The translations under genes were made by a program, and so were the position numbers. Below, piece after piece: positions 26,862 to 36,593 of a stretch of 64,000 nucleotides of DNA. Each line of letters begins with the position of its first letter. The first letter of the stretch is position 1. The DNA comes from Geminocystis sp. NIES-3709 (GTDB lineage: Bacteria > Cyanobacteriota > Cyanobacteriia > Cyanobacteriales > Cyanobacteriaceae), in the NCBI RefSeq assembly GCF_001548115.1, contig NZ_AP014821.1, forward strand, positions 1,612,001 through 1,676,000. Reading direction: 5' to 3'. A model generated the notes under the pieces. That model was given only the letters and a program-made list of their open reading frames with translations, was not told the origin of the DNA and made no database searches.

Positions 26862-28175
26862 GTGAATATCTCATCTCTATCAGAACGTCATAATTATCAA
26901 GATACTTCCACAGAACAGTATCTTTATGATCACTTGTTAGAATGCGTCAAAAGTCAGTCGCCACAACAAGTGCTAGATAGATTTCGTTATTTATTTATTC
27001 AGGCAAGAAATTACGATAATCCTCAAATATTAGAAGTCTTAGCTAAAATTATACGAAATAAAAATGCTTCAACAACTTTCCCCGCAATTTTAAATCGTTG
27101 TTGTCATATTCTTCTTAATCGTTGGCAGTTACATCCCAAAACTCAGGGTTATGTGGTGGAATTTGTAGAATTGTTTGATTTACTACCTTCGGGAATGGGT
27201 AGAGGCTATGGACAATCTTACTCAAGTAGGATGAATCAATTAGTTAGAGAATTTTTGCAGACTGACTATTATAAACAATTAAAACGTCTAGCAACCATCG
27301 TCAGTGAAAGTCACAATAAAAAAACTAATCCGGGTAAAAAAGAAGAAGTTGTCGGCAATTTAATAACCCGATACCCCTATCTTTATGATCATTGTCTCTT
27401 AGGTGCTGATAGTAGCACAGAACAGCAAGAAACAGTATATAAAGTTAAAACAGAGTTAGAAAAACAATTCGAGTCGAAATTATCCAAGTTTGTCACCTAT
27501 CAAATTAGGGTAGCACAAGCAGGACGGGCAAAAATGGAGGAGTTAAATAACGATCGTCTTATTAAACCCGTTACTAATCCTACCCTATTAAGCGATCGAG
27601 ATTTGGGAAAAAGTTTGAAACATTATGTCGGCAAAGTAGAAAATGGTTATTCCTATCAAGAATTATCTCGTAGTTTTTTAACCCATACTAACGATACTCG
27701 TAACTATCAATTATTTAAAGATGATTTATATGAGTATATAGTTCAATCTGTTGACGGTAAATACGGCAAAAATAGTTTCAATAAAAGATTATATGATAAG
27801 TTACAGGAGTTATACCCTAAATATCATAACAGTAAACCTGATGAGTTTTTGAAAATGCGTACCTATAGTCAATTATTTAATTATTTGATTGTGGATAGTC
27901 CTCAAAATCCTAGTCATTTAGTATTTATGGATATGATTAGTAATATGGGTACAACTAAAACCATCGGACTTTTATTAAAATTAGTGTTACTTTGTAGTAA
28001 AGTTAAACCTTACCTAGAAAAAAGATTTTCGATTTTATTCAATCATTATGAATCCTTTACAAGACAAGGAGCCGGTTGGTTAGTGAGAAGTTTAGAAAAA
28101 GTTAATGTTGCTTTTAGTGTCAATTTTGGTAATCTCGATATGTCTTTTTTGCGTAGAATTTACGCTAAGATATAA
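26862..28175 (+). CDS. Conserved cyanobacterial protein of unknown function
   Basis: 437 aa with a GTG start at 26862 (an ATG at 26852 is in another frame). The protein is largely helical, with no signal peptide or membrane segment. Text such as QVLDRFRYLFIQARNYDN, LPSGMGRGYGQSYSSRMNQL and VFMDMISNMGTTKTIGLLLK shows no motif I can assign. Length and style fit a conserved soluble cyanobacterial protein. It is divergent from murF with a 150-bp shared promoter region. Confidence 0.65.
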   Translation: MNISSLSERHNYQDTSTEQYLYDHLLECVKSQSPQQVLDRFRYLFIQARNYDNPQILEVLAKIIRNKNASTTFPAILNRCCHILLNRWQLHPKTQGYVVEFVELFDLLPSGMGRGYGQSYSSRMNQLVREFLQTDYYKQLKRLATIVSESHNKKTNPGKKEEVVGNLITRYPYLYDHCLLGADSSTEQQETVYKVKTELEKQFESKLSKFVTYQIRVAQAGRAKMEELNNDRLIKPVTNPTLLSDRDLGKSLKHYVGKVENGYSYQELSRSFLTHTNDTRNYQLFKDDLYEYIVQSVDGKYGKNSFNKRLYDKLQELYPKYHNSKPDEFLKMRTYSQLFNYLIVDSPQNPSHLVFMDMISNMGTTKTIGLLLKLVLLCSKVKPYLEKRFSILFNHYESFTRQGAGWLVRSLEKVNVAFSVNFGNLDMSFLRRIYAKI

Positions 28176-28323
28176 TCTCAAATTACTGGTTTAAATAGGT
28201 TTTGCGGATAAAAGTAAGATGAATTAATCAGTATTTACCTATAAGGAAAGAATAAAATTTATTTATTGTTTATTCTTCTTGGCGTAAACTAAAATAAGTT
28301 GTTGCGATAGTAAGTAAATATAA

Positions 28324-28746
28324 ATGTCTTTTTTACCAAAATATAGACCAGAAAAATTATCTTTAGGCTTTCTTGAGCAAGAAGTTTTAGAGATTATTTG
28401 GAATTTGGGTTCAGCTAGTGCAAAAGATATTCATGAAAAAATTTTAGCTGATCCTGAACGAGAATTGGCTTATGCTTCTGTGATGACGGTTTTACAAAGA
28501 TTGACAAAAAAAGGTTGGTTAGAATATGTCAAAAAAAGTCGTGCTTTTTACTGGTATCCCCTCATTTCAAAAGAACAAGCCAAAGCAATTCAATCTTACG
28601 AACAATTAAATAATTTTTTGGCCGTTAGTAATCCAGATGTGGTAGCTTCTTTTGCTGATAGTCTTGATACTGCTAGTGTAGAACAAATACAAGCTATTGC
28701 CGATCGATTAACTAAAATTCGTCAACAAAGGGAGGAAAATAAATAA
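28324..28746 (+). CDS. BlaI/MecI/CopY-family transcriptional repressor
   Basis: 140 aa. A winged-helix domain at 12-75 (LGFLEQEVLEIIWNLGSASAKD; VMTVLQRLTKKGWLEYVKKS) is typical of BlaI/MecI, followed by a helical dimer domain. In the classical system a partner M56 metallopeptidase cleaves the repressor. Here the partner overlaps directly downstream (TAATG overlap at 28744-28748), so the two are co-translated. The signal sensed is unknown; beta-lactam sensing is not implied. Confidence 0.88.
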   Translation: MSFLPKYRPEKLSLGFLEQEVLEIIWNLGSASAKDIHEKILADPERELAYASVMTVLQRLTKKGWLEYVKKSRAFYWYPLISKEQAKAIQSYEQLNNFLAVSNPDVVASFADSLDTASVEQIQAIADRLTKIRQQREENK

Positions 28747-29594
28747 TGCACTTTATGCTAATTTTTTCTGCTTTATTAATTGCTTATACAATTCGATCGA
28801 TTAGTAAGATAAAAAGGGTAAAATATCAAAAAAAATGGGGTTTATCACTATTTTTATTTACTTTCCCACCCTTACTATTATTAATGACTTGTTTGACAGT
28901 ATTTTTAATGGGTTATCATGGGGAAATGTGGGGCATAAAAGCTAGTAAATTTAGTTATTATTTAGCTGAATCTTTTTTAGTTTTTGCGGTGATAACCTTG
29001 ATAAAAATTATGTGGGATTTTTATAAATTGTCTCAATTAGTTAAAAAATATCCTTTAGAAAATATTGATGGTCAAAACATCAAAATTATTGAAACCTCTT
29101 TCCCTTACGCCGCTCAAGTCGGTTTTTGGAATTCCCAATTAGTGGTTAGTCGAGGGTTAATTAAACTTTTGTCAATAGAACATTTACAAGCTGTAATTGC
29201 TCACGAATCTGCCCATAAAGCTCATAAAGATCCTTTCTTTTTTTTCTGGTTTTCTTATTTAGAAAGACTTACTTTTTGGCTCCCTAATAATAAAAATTTA
29301 TGGAATAATTTATTACTTTTGAGAGAATTAAGAGCAGATAATACCGCATCTAAAACAGTTGATTCTTTACTCATCGCCGAAGCATTATTAACTGTAACAA
29401 AGGCAACTATTAATCAAACAAATCCTCTTACTTTTAATTGGGAATGCCCTTTTATGAATTGTCGTTTAGAGGAACGAATTGACAATTTACTAACTGATTC
29501 GAGTCAGTTTACTACTTTTAATTGGGTACAAATAATTTGGTTATTTTTAGTATTTGTTCCTTGGATTTTCTTTCCTTTTCATAGTCCTTGTTAA
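28746..29594 (+). CDS. M56-family membrane metallopeptidase (BlaR1-like)
   Basis: 282 aa, with membrane segments at the N-terminus, near 75 and at the C-terminus. The zinc motif HESAH (His153, Glu154, His157) lies in IAHESAHKAHKDPFF, and LRELRADNTA further on carries the third ligand region. No penicillin-binding sensor domain, so it is a short M56 protein as usual in cyanobacteria. It probably cleaves the BlaI-like repressor encoded just upstream. Confidence 0.85.
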   Translation: MHFMLIFSALLIAYTIRSISKIKRVKYQKKWGLSLFLFTFPPLLLLMTCLTVFLMGYHGEMWGIKASKFSYYLAESFLVFAVITLIKIMWDFYKLSQLVKKYPLENIDGQNIKIIETSFPYAAQVGFWNSQLVVSRGLIKLLSIEHLQAVIAHESAHKAHKDPFFFFWFSYLERLTFWLPNNKNLWNNLLLLRELRADNTASKTVDSLLIAEALLTVTKATINQTNPLTFNWECPFMNCRLEERIDNLLTDSSQFTTFNWVQIIWLFLVFVPWIFFPFHSPC

Positions 29595-29601
29595 AAGATT
29601 T

Positions 29602-29623
29602 GATGTCAAAGGCACACTGCTCG
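29602..29623 (-). repeat. 22-bp dispersed repeat
   Basis: The complement reads CGAGCAGTGTGCCTTTGACA then TC. A copy with two differences lies at 2795-2816 on the plus strand. Both sit just after a stop codon. The extent of the family is unknown. Confidence 0.45.
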
Positions 29624-29628
29624 TTCGT

Positions 29629-29645
29629 GGTGGGTATTACCCACC
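29629..29645. terminator. Hairpin between convergent genes
   Basis: Perfect 7-bp stem GGTGGGT/ACCCACC with loop ATT, between the M56 gene (stop at 29594) and the argZ stop (29653). It probably ends transcription from one or both sides, although a strong T run is absent. Confidence 0.55.
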
Positions 29646-29652
29646 TTAAACT

Positions 29653-31767
29653 TTAATTTACACTTAATTGATAGCGATTAGTTAGTTTATCTAACTGTTG
29701 TGTTAATAAGCTGAGAAATAATCCTACATCGGTGACAATCCCAACGGATTCCACAGAACCTCGATCGCTTAATTTCGTTACTACCGCAGGATTGATGTCC
29801 ACACAGACCATTTTTACTCCTGATGGTGTCATGTTGCCTACTCCGATCGAATGAAGCATAGTAGAAAGCATAATAATCATATCCGTACCCTTTAAAAGAC
29901 GAGAATAGTCTTCTTGTGCTTTGATCAAATCCATCTGAGTATCAGGTAATGGCCCATCATCACGAATTGAACCGGCTAGAGAGAAAGGAACATTATTTTT
30001 TACGCACTCATACATAATGCCTTTGGTAACGAGTCCTTTATTTACCGCATCGGTGATACTTCCTGCTCGACGAACAACATTGATTACTTTGAGGTGATGA
30101 CGATGACCACCACTTACGGGAGTACCCTTGCGCATATCGACTCCTAAAGATGTTCCCATGATAGATTGTTCCATATCATGAACGGCGATGGCATTTCCAC
30201 CTAGTAAACACTGAACGTAACCGTCACGAATTAAACGAGAAAGATGCTCAGATCCGCCAGTATGGATAACTACAGGGCCAGCTACAACGGCAACTTTACC
30301 CCCTTGATCACGAATATGGCGCATTTCCCATGCAATCTGTTCAACTAATAACTCTACACGGCGCTCACTAGAAACACCCCCACTCATGAAACTAAATTCT
30401 TGGGTTTGGTTACGTTGTTCTCTGGATTGAGGCGATCGTACTGTACGGATACCTTCTACACCGATAACTACTTTTTCTCCTACCTCCAAGTCACGCAATA
30501 ATTTACAACTAGCGGTAAAACCTTCTTCAGTTTCTTCAATTACGATCGCACCATCCATGCGTTGATTATTAACTCTTTCCCAATAACCATTGACTCTAAC
30601 TTCTGTGGGGTAAATAGTTGTTACATAAAAATCATCAGGAGAAACCCCTGCTTTAACCACTGTTTCGAGATTAGCATCAGACTCTTTTTCTGGGAGTGAC
30701 ATAGCGCCCAAATCAATCAGAAGGCTAATAATATCATCCATCACTTCTACTGATGGTGCAGAAATACGCACTTCCGCCGTAGATGGACTTTGCCTTTCAA
30801 CTCCTAAATCAAAGTTAAGAACTTTAAAACTACCACCTTCTTTAACAACAACATCTAAAGCACGATTCATCAAGCCACTATCGAGTAAATGCCCTTCCAT
30901 TTTGATCACTCGACTGGTAACAGTAACGTTAGCATGAACGTCATCTAAAATGGGTTCAGTAACTCTGAGGGTAAGACATTTTGCCGCGCCCCCTGCTTTT
31001 AAAAATTCTGTTAAGGGAGTTTGAATAACTTTGAAACCTTTGTCTGTGATACTTTGTTCTAAATCATGAGTAATTTTGTTCATGATTACCACATCGTTAA
31101 TATTAACTGCGTTACAAGCAAAGTTTACTGCATCTGGTTCTTCTACGATGATGCGTCTTTCTTCGGGTACACGCATTTCAATAAGACGGTTGGAATAGCT
31201 ATCAAAGGCCTGAGGATAGTAGAGTAAGTAACCATTAGCTAAAGGACAAAAACAGGTATCTAAATGGTAAAAACGGTTATCGATGAGGCGTAATGATAAA
31301 ACTTCCGTATCTAACCATCTAGCAATATAAGGATGAGAGTCTAATTCCGATCGAAATCCGTAACCTGCCCATAACCAACGCCCTTCTCGATCGAATAAAG
31401 CATCTCCAGCTCCTTCAAAGGGCAAATCTTTTGGTAATTCATAGACGGTAAAGCCATTTTCTTCAAACCACTCTTTAAAAAAAGGCTCTTCCCCTTGTCT
31501 TTCAGGGTGATAGAAACGACTTAAAACCACATTATCCCCTAAGACTAAACCAGCATTAGCGGTAAAAACCATGTCAGGGACACCTTTTTGGGGCGTAACT
31601 AAGTCCACAGTAGCGTATTCTTTTATGATACCATAAAGTTTTTCCCATTGCTCTACGGCACGTTCTCGACTAGATTTATGTATATTACCTTCCATCCAGG
31701 GATTGATCACATAATCAACATCATAGTGATCAGGGGCGCACATAAGAATGCGAATATCTTGAGTCAT
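29653..31767 (-). CDS. argZ: Arginine dihydrolase (ArgZ/AgrE type)
   Basis: 704 aa. It converts arginine to ornithine, CO2 and ammonia, feeding the cyanobacterial ornithine-ammonia cycle and using arginine released from cyanophycin. The N-terminal guanidine-modifying domain has the catalytic His168 (RFYHLD) and Cys264 (GGAAKCLTLR), plus MVFTANAGLV. The C-terminal half is the LOR/SDH-like domain with SERRVELLVEQIAWEMRHIR and GMSLGV-type loops; in the Anabaena homologue AgrE this half gives proline from ornithine. Length matches the 705-aa Synechocystis enzyme. A single gene. Confidence 0.93.
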   Translation of the reverse strand: MTQDIRILMCAPDHYDVDYVINPWMEGNIHKSSRERAVEQWEKLYGIIKEYATVDLVTPQKGVPDMVFTANAGLVLGDNVVLSRFYHPERQGEEPFFKEWFEENGFTVYELPKDLPFEGAGDALFDREGRWLWAGYGFRSELDSHPYIARWLDTEVLSLRLIDNRFYHLDTCFCPLANGYLLYYPQAFDSYSNRLIEMRVPEERRIIVEEPDAVNFACNAVNINDVVIMNKITHDLEQSITDKGFKVIQTPLTEFLKAGGAAKCLTLRVTEPILDDVHANVTVTSRVIKMEGHLLDSGLMNRALDVVVKEGGSFKVLNFDLGVERQSPSTAEVRISAPSVEVMDDIISLLIDLGAMSLPEKESDANLETVVKAGVSPDDFYVTTIYPTEVRVNGYWERVNNQRMDGAIVIEETEEGFTASCKLLRDLEVGEKVVIGVEGIRTVRSPQSREQRNQTQEFSFMSGGVSSERRVELLVEQIAWEMRHIRDQGGKVAVVAGPVVIHTGGSEHLSRLIRDGYVQCLLGGNAIAVHDMEQSIMGTSLGVDMRKGTPVSGGHRHHLKVINVVRRAGSITDAVNKGLVTKGIMYECVKNNVPFSLAGSIRDDGPLPDTQMDLIKAQEDYSRLLKGTDMIIMLSTMLHSIGVGNMTPSGVKMVCVDINPAVVTKLSDRGSVESVGIVTDVGLFLSLLTQQLDKLTNRYQLSVN

Positions 31768-32079
31768 AATAATTTAAAATTTACTATAAGATTTAATTGG
31801 CTAATAGTATTTCTCACCATCAATTTTTTGCCAACATTCCATTATAACTCGATGTTGTAGGTACTTTTACTTTCATAATTGATATGTCTGGAAACGATAA
31901 CACCTCAGTTCGAGACAAAAGAGACAAAATTTATGGCAAAGGGCAAGGTATTAGGTATTAGTTGTTAGGTATTAGGTACATAATTAAACAGATTTGGCAA
32001 AATTAACCTAAAGCTATCACCCCTAAAACCTAGCCACCATCAATGTCAAATTATTCCCGTACTAAGTATATAAATCTGC
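31768..32079. other. Intergenic region with one dispersed repeat
   Basis: Upstream of argZ. At 31938-31985 it holds AAGGTATTAGGTATTAG ... TTAGGTATTAGGTACAT, a member of the GGTATTAG family. The rest is the argZ promoter area; no boxes assigned. Confidence 0.45.
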
Positions 32080-32667
32080 TTATTGATAAGAAGGGAATAA
32101 ATCTCTAGGAAAATCTTCAGCACTTAAACAAGTTTCCATTGCTTGAGTGGCATTTGCTACTTGAGGAGTTCGAGATAAAGCAATTACACATTCAGAATGT
32201 CTTAAGGGTAAAAGACTGGCTTGACAAGTGTTTAACGCCATCATGATCGGTGATACAGAAGTGGTAGTCATGGTTTCTTCTATAGGAGTTTTTTCCTCTG
32301 TTTCTGTCGTATTGCTAGTAGTTTTGGGAAGGTTACTTTTATTATTAGCGATTAGTGACTGTTTATTGATATTAACAACACAACTTCCTAAATCTAATGG
32401 TCTTCTTACTTGATAACAACTTTTGAGGGCATCGATCGCTTTTATTTCTGTAGCACTAGATATAGTACGAACACAGGTAGATAATTCCCTAGGTACTAAA
32501 GCATCTGCACAACCAGTTTGAGCTTGTTCAACAGGAATACCTGTAGTGGTTAACTCTTGAAGACAAACATCAAATTGATTATTGGCTTGAGCAGTAGAAG
32601 GAAACAAAAAAGTAAATAGAGAAGGAGTAACAAGAATAAGAGTAGTTAATTTAAAAAGGCTTTTCAT
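32080..32667 (-). CDS. Secreted cysteine-rich repeat protein, unknown function
   Basis: 195 aa from the ATG at 32665-32667, giving a signal peptide (LVTPSLFTFLFPSTAQA). The mature part has about four repeated units with paired cysteines and the spacing C-x(10-20)-C: FDVCLQEL, QTGCADAL then ELSTCVRTIS, LKSCYQV then LGSCVVNI, LNTCQASL then SECVIALS. Probably disulfide-bonded in the periplasm or cell surface. A Thr/Glu-rich linker splits the repeats. Family known to me only as a cyanobacterial unknown. Confidence 0.65.
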   Translation of the reverse strand: MKSLFKLTTLILVTPSLFTFLFPSTAQANNQFDVCLQELTTTGIPVEQAQTGCADALVPRELSTCVRTISSATEIKAIDALKSCYQVRRPLDLGSCVVNINKQSLIANNKSNLPKTTSNTTETEEKTPIEETMTTTSVSPIMMALNTCQASLLPLRHSECVIALSRTPQVANATQAMETCLSAEDFPRDLFPSYQ

Positions 32668-33010
32668 GATCACAATTAATTTAAAACTATATCTCAAATA
32701 ATATAGCAATCCTATTGATTATAAATAATTTTTGTCTATCTGCCTAAGTTGTTAGTCCTATTTCGTAATTGAAAATACCCTATTTTTCTTATGTATTTCT
32801 ATATTATTACTTTTAGTTCCTAACTTTAATCACATTTTTCTATTTAGTGGAAGTACATTACAGGTAATTTTATCTAAGTCTTTTTGTCTTATAATAATAT
32901 CATAAGGATAATTTTGTCTCTAAAAATGATGAAAATTGATAAGAATTAAACATTTTTAATTTTTCTATTACCTTATGTTCTCAAATTTCTAACCATTTTA
33001 ATTATAGATT
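32668..33010. other. Divergent promoter region
   Basis: 343 bp between the secreted protein gene and the PhzF-like gene. AT-rich. ATAGCAATCCTAT at 32703-32715 recurs as its complement near 25345. Nothing else seen. Confidence 0.35.
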
Positions 33011-33901
33011 ATGAAGTTTTATACTCTTGATGTTTTCACCAGTCAACCTTTTAGCGGAAATCAATTGGCAGTGTTTCCTCATGCAGAAGGGTTATCGTCG
33101 AAGACAATGCAAAAAATCGCCATTGAGTTTAACTTCTCTGAGACAGTATTTGTTTTTTCTCCTAGCAATCCTCAAGCTAACTTTGATGTGAGAATTTTTA
33201 CTCCCGGTGGAGAAATTCCTTTTGCGGGGCATCCGACGATCGGTACAGCTTTTTTGTTAGGATATTTAGGAATGGTTCATTTAACTTCTGATACCACTGA
33301 AATTGTTTTACACGAAGAGGTTGGTAATGTTCCTGTTACTATCTACTCCAAATATAATGAAGTAATCGCTACAGAATTAAATGCACCTAATCCTCCTAAA
33401 TTTCTTCGAGATATTCCGTCAAAAGAATCTTTGGCAGAAGTTTTATCCTTATCGGAAAAAGACTTAAGCGAAAAATTTGCACCTCAAGCTGTTTCCTGCG
33501 GTTTGCCATTTTTTATTATTCCCCTGAACAGTTTTTCTGCTTTAAGTAATGCACAATTAAACTTAACAGCATGGCAAAAAACTTTATCTAATCATTTTGC
33601 CCCCCATGTCTATCCCTGTTATCAAATGGATAAATTTGAGTGGAGAGTAAGAATGTTTGCACCCAGTTTAAATATATCAGAAGATCCAGCGACAGGTTCG
33701 GCTGCCTCAGCTTTTGCTGGTTATTTAGCAAGTTACCAACCTGAAAAAAATGGTAATTGGCAATGGTTAATTGAACAAGGTTTGGAGATTAATCGTCCTA
33801 GTAAAATTATAGCCAGTGCGACTAAAAAAGATAATAAAATTATCCAGATTAAAGTTAGGGGTGAATCGGTAATTATTACAGAGGGAATTTTACTTACTTA
33901 A
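33011..33901 (+). CDS. PhzF-family isomerase/epimerase-like protein
   Basis: 296 aa. Hallmarks: FSGNQLAVFP near residue 15, FNFSETVFVF with the catalytic Glu, FAGHPTIGTAF, and SEDPATGSAASAFAGYL near the C-terminus. PhzF proteins have a two-lobed diaminopimelate-epimerase fold and catalyse proton shifts; only the pseudomonad enzyme has a proven role, in phenazine synthesis. No phenazine genes are here, so the substrate is unknown. A single gene. Confidence 0.88.
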   Translation: MKFYTLDVFTSQPFSGNQLAVFPHAEGLSSKTMQKIAIEFNFSETVFVFSPSNPQANFDVRIFTPGGEIPFAGHPTIGTAFLLGYLGMVHLTSDTTEIVLHEEVGNVPVTIYSKYNEVIATELNAPNPPKFLRDIPSKESLAEVLSLSEKDLSEKFAPQAVSCGLPFFIIPLNSFSALSNAQLNLTAWQKTLSNHFAPHVYPCYQMDKFEWRVRMFAPSLNISEDPATGSAASAFAGYLASYQPEKNGNWQWLIEQGLEINRPSKIIASATKKDNKIIQIKVRGESVIITEGILLT

Positions 33902-34219
33902 TCAATAATTTTTTAATTGTTTTTTGATAACCTAGACAGTTTACTAAAATTTTCATGGTTTAAAATCGATCGAATTTTAACAATTTGTTATCATTTGATT
34001 TTAATTATTAACCCTAAAATATAATGTGATTAATGATTAAAAATATATCTACAGGATCTGAAGATTTTAATTTATTGACAATGATCGATTATATTGATGA
34101 CAATACACTAATTTTTAGAGAATATTTTGCTCATAAAATTACCTTATTTTTATTATTAAAAGTTAACTTATCATGAAATAAATGTTACTGCTTAATAACA
34201 ATAATGGATAATAATTATT
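33902..34219. other. Intergenic region with a devC 3'-end remnant
   Basis: At about 34031-34090 the sequence TAATGATTAAAAATATATCT then ACAGGATC ... GATTTTAATTTATTGACA matches the 3' end of devC at 35336-35390 with scattered changes and no open frame. It is a decayed partial duplicate on the far side of the O-methyltransferase. The remainder is AT-rich without a gene. Confidence 0.7.
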
Positions 34220-35239
34220 TTACATTTTAATTCCCTCTAATATGCAAATATCTTCGTTAGTAAAAATAATATGATCAAGAATTAAACCAGCTTGAGAAAA
34301 TAATTGTTCAAACTCTTCTTTTGTTCTTTCTTTACCGCCAGGACACATAACTAACATATTAAGATCTAACATTTTAGCTGAGGATGGCAAATTTCGATCG
34401 TTTACAATCATTTCCATGACTAAAATTTTGCTGTTATGTGTCATTGCATCTTGACAATTTTTGAGTATTTTTATGGCTCTTTCATCATCCCAATCATGGA
34501 TAATATGCTTTAACATATAAACATCTCCTCCTGATGGTATGGAATCAAAAAAACTTCCACTGATAGCTTGACAACGGTTAGAGATTCCGTGTTTTTTTAG
34601 GGTTGGTTGACAGTTACTGATTACATATTCTTCGTCAAATAAAATACCTTTACTACTAGGATATTTTTCTAATATTGAACCTAACATTTCACCGTAACCA
34701 CCACCTACATCCACGATCGTGTTAAAAGGGGAAAAATCATAATATGATAAAATCGCCTTTTCTTCAATAAAAGAAAAACTATTCATGGAATTTTCAAAAA
34801 TTTCTGCATCTTGAGGATGAGACTTAAAATATTCAAAGACATCCATACCAAAAACTTCGTCAAAAGCTGGTTTTCCTGTTTCCACACTGTATAACATTTT
34901 TCCCCATGGTTGATAGTGAGGAGATTCTCCTAACATAATAGCTGTGGCTTTCATCGATTGAGGATGATTAATACATAAATACTCAGCTAAAGGAGTCATC
35001 GTAAAATGTTGAGAGTCAATTTCAGAAAAAATACCGACACTGGCTAAACTTCTCATTAAGCGATACAATCCGGAAGGATTTGTATTTGTAAGGTTAGCTA
35101 ACTCTTGACAGGATAAAGGCTTATTTCTGAGTAAATCAGCAATATTTAATTTACTAACTACATAAATTGATTGCGAAATCCAATAACCAGAAATCATTTG
35201 CATTAGCTGAATATGGGGAGGAATTTGAGAGCTATTCAT
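34220..35239 (-). CDS. O-methyltransferase, plant-type (acetylserotonin OMT/CrtF-like)
   Basis: 339 aa. The N-terminal dimerisation winged helix (LSCQELANLTNTNPSGLYRL) is followed by a class I SAM fold with VDVGGGYGEML and LKHIIHDWDDERAIKIL, where the HxxHDW His is the catalytic base of this family. These enzymes methylate hydroxyl groups of small molecules such as phenolics or carotenoids. It lies directly after devC, in the place where devA is usually found, and is flanked by two copies of the devC tail, so it may be an acquired gene. Confidence 0.85.
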   Translation of the reverse strand: MNSSQIPPHIQLMQMISGYWISQSIYVVSKLNIADLLRNKPLSCQELANLTNTNPSGLYRLMRSLASVGIFSEIDSQHFTMTPLAEYLCINHPQSMKATAIMLGESPHYQPWGKMLYSVETGKPAFDEVFGMDVFEYFKSHPQDAEIFENSMNSFSFIEEKAILSYYDFSPFNTIVDVGGGYGEMLGSILEKYPSSKGILFDEEYVISNCQPTLKKHGISNRCQAISGSFFDSIPSGGDVYMLKHIIHDWDDERAIKILKNCQDAMTHNSKILVMEMIVNDRNLPSSAKMLDLNMLVMCPGGKERTKEEFEQLFSQAGLILDHIIFTNEDICILEGIKM

Positions 35240-35343
35240 AAGTAAAAACTGAATCTAATTTTGATAATTTACTGACGTTTAATTCTAATTATCCATCATA
35301 AAATAGAATGTGATGAATCACTAGATTTTTTATTACTAATGAT

Positions 35344-36495
35344 TTAAAATATATCCGCAGGATCCGCCGATTTTAATTTATTAACAGCGATCGAACCGGA
35401 TAAAAAACACATAATAACTGTTAAAATAAATACTAATAAAGCTAAATCTTTTGTCATAAGAATAGGTAAACCTGTAGCTTTTGTTGCTTGATAATAAAGG
35501 AAACTTGAAATACCAAAACCCGGAATAAAACCAAGACAGGCGAGAATAATTGCTTCTTGAAAAACGAGAATTAACAAGTAAGAATTATCATAACCCATAG
35601 CTTTTAAAGTAGCATATTCGGGTAAATGATCTGCCACATCAGTATAAAGAATTTGATAAACAATGACGATACCCACCACTAAACCCATACCGGCACCAAG
35701 AGTAAAAATAAAGCCAATAGCAGTACTACTTTCCCAATAGTTTTTTTCATAATTCAAAAATTCTTCTCTCGATAAAATTAACACATCACCACCATTTAAT
35801 TTTTGTTTTAAACTATTGATAACTGTTAAAGAATCAGTATTTTTCTCCAGTTTTATAACTCCAATATCAATTAAACCTTTATTGCGATTTGGGAATAATC
35901 TTAAAAAGTTTAAATCGCTAGTAATGAGGTTTCCATCAGCACCAAAAGTTGTTCCAACAGTGAATAATCCACCTACTTTTACTTGTCTGCTATCTATTTC
36001 CGTTTTAACTTCTTTTTCTTGTAAATAAAGTTGTGAAATATTGCCAAATTCTGGACGAGACTGATCATCAAATAATACCACATCTGGCAATTTTAATTGA
36101 TCAAAATTTTCTGTTACTCCCGATAAATTAAAAACACCTTCTTTGGGATTAAAACCCACTACCATAATTTGACGAGTATTTTTATTTTCGGGATTTTTCC
36201 ATATAGAAAAACCGATATAAATAGGGTTAATTGACTCTACTCCTTCTACTCCCAAAGCCTCATATAAACGACGAGAAGAAAAACTTTTCATGGCAATTAA
36301 AGCATCGGATTGAGGACTAATTAAAAATACATCTCCTTCAATTTTTTCATGTAATCTAACGGAACTATTTAACAAAGCAGACTTAAATCCTAACTGCATA
36401 AACATTAAAATATCTGCAAAACCAATCCCGGCTAAAGCGATTAATAAACGGATTTTTTCTCTACTTAATTGTAACCAAGCTAAAGGTATTTTCAT
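35344..36495 (-). CDS. devC: DevC-type ABC exporter permease
   Basis: 383 aa. MKIPLAWLQLSREKIRLLIA with a first membrane helix, a large periplasmic domain (about 45-255), and three C-terminal helices of the MacB/FtsX type (GAGMGLVVGIVIVYQILYT; EYATLKAMGYDNSYL). DevBCA exporters work with TolC; in Anabaena one exports heterocyst glycolipids, while unicellular species use paralogues in stress responses. It follows devB in the same direction, 99 bp apart. devA, the ATPase usually next, is missing here. Confidence 0.88.
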   Translation of the reverse strand: MKIPLAWLQLSREKIRLLIALAGIGFADILMFMQLGFKSALLNSSVRLHEKIEGDVFLISPQSDALIAMKSFSSRRLYEALGVEGVESINPIYIGFSIWKNPENKNTRQIMVVGFNPKEGVFNLSGVTENFDQLKLPDVVLFDDQSRPEFGNISQLYLQEKEVKTEIDSRQVKVGGLFTVGTTFGADGNLITSDLNFLRLFPNRNKGLIDIGVIKLEKNTDSLTVINSLKQKLNGGDVLILSREEFLNYEKNYWESSTAIGFIFTLGAGMGLVVGIVIVYQILYTDVADHLPEYATLKAMGYDNSYLLILVFQEAIILACLGFIPGFGISSFLYYQATKATGLPILMTKDLALLVFILTVIMCFLSGSIAVNKLKSADPADIF

Positions 36496-36593
36496 GGATG
36501 GATAAGGAATAGTTGATAGTTAAAAATTTCGATAATTACTGATAAAAAACTTAAACTTTGTGCCTTTGCGTCTTTGCGAGATAATTCTCAAAT

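Noticed and set aside
28324-29594. Beta-lactam resistance regulon (BlaI/BlaR1)
   Set aside because: The M56 protein has no penicillin-binding sensor domain and no beta-lactamase gene is near, so only the family-level pair is called.
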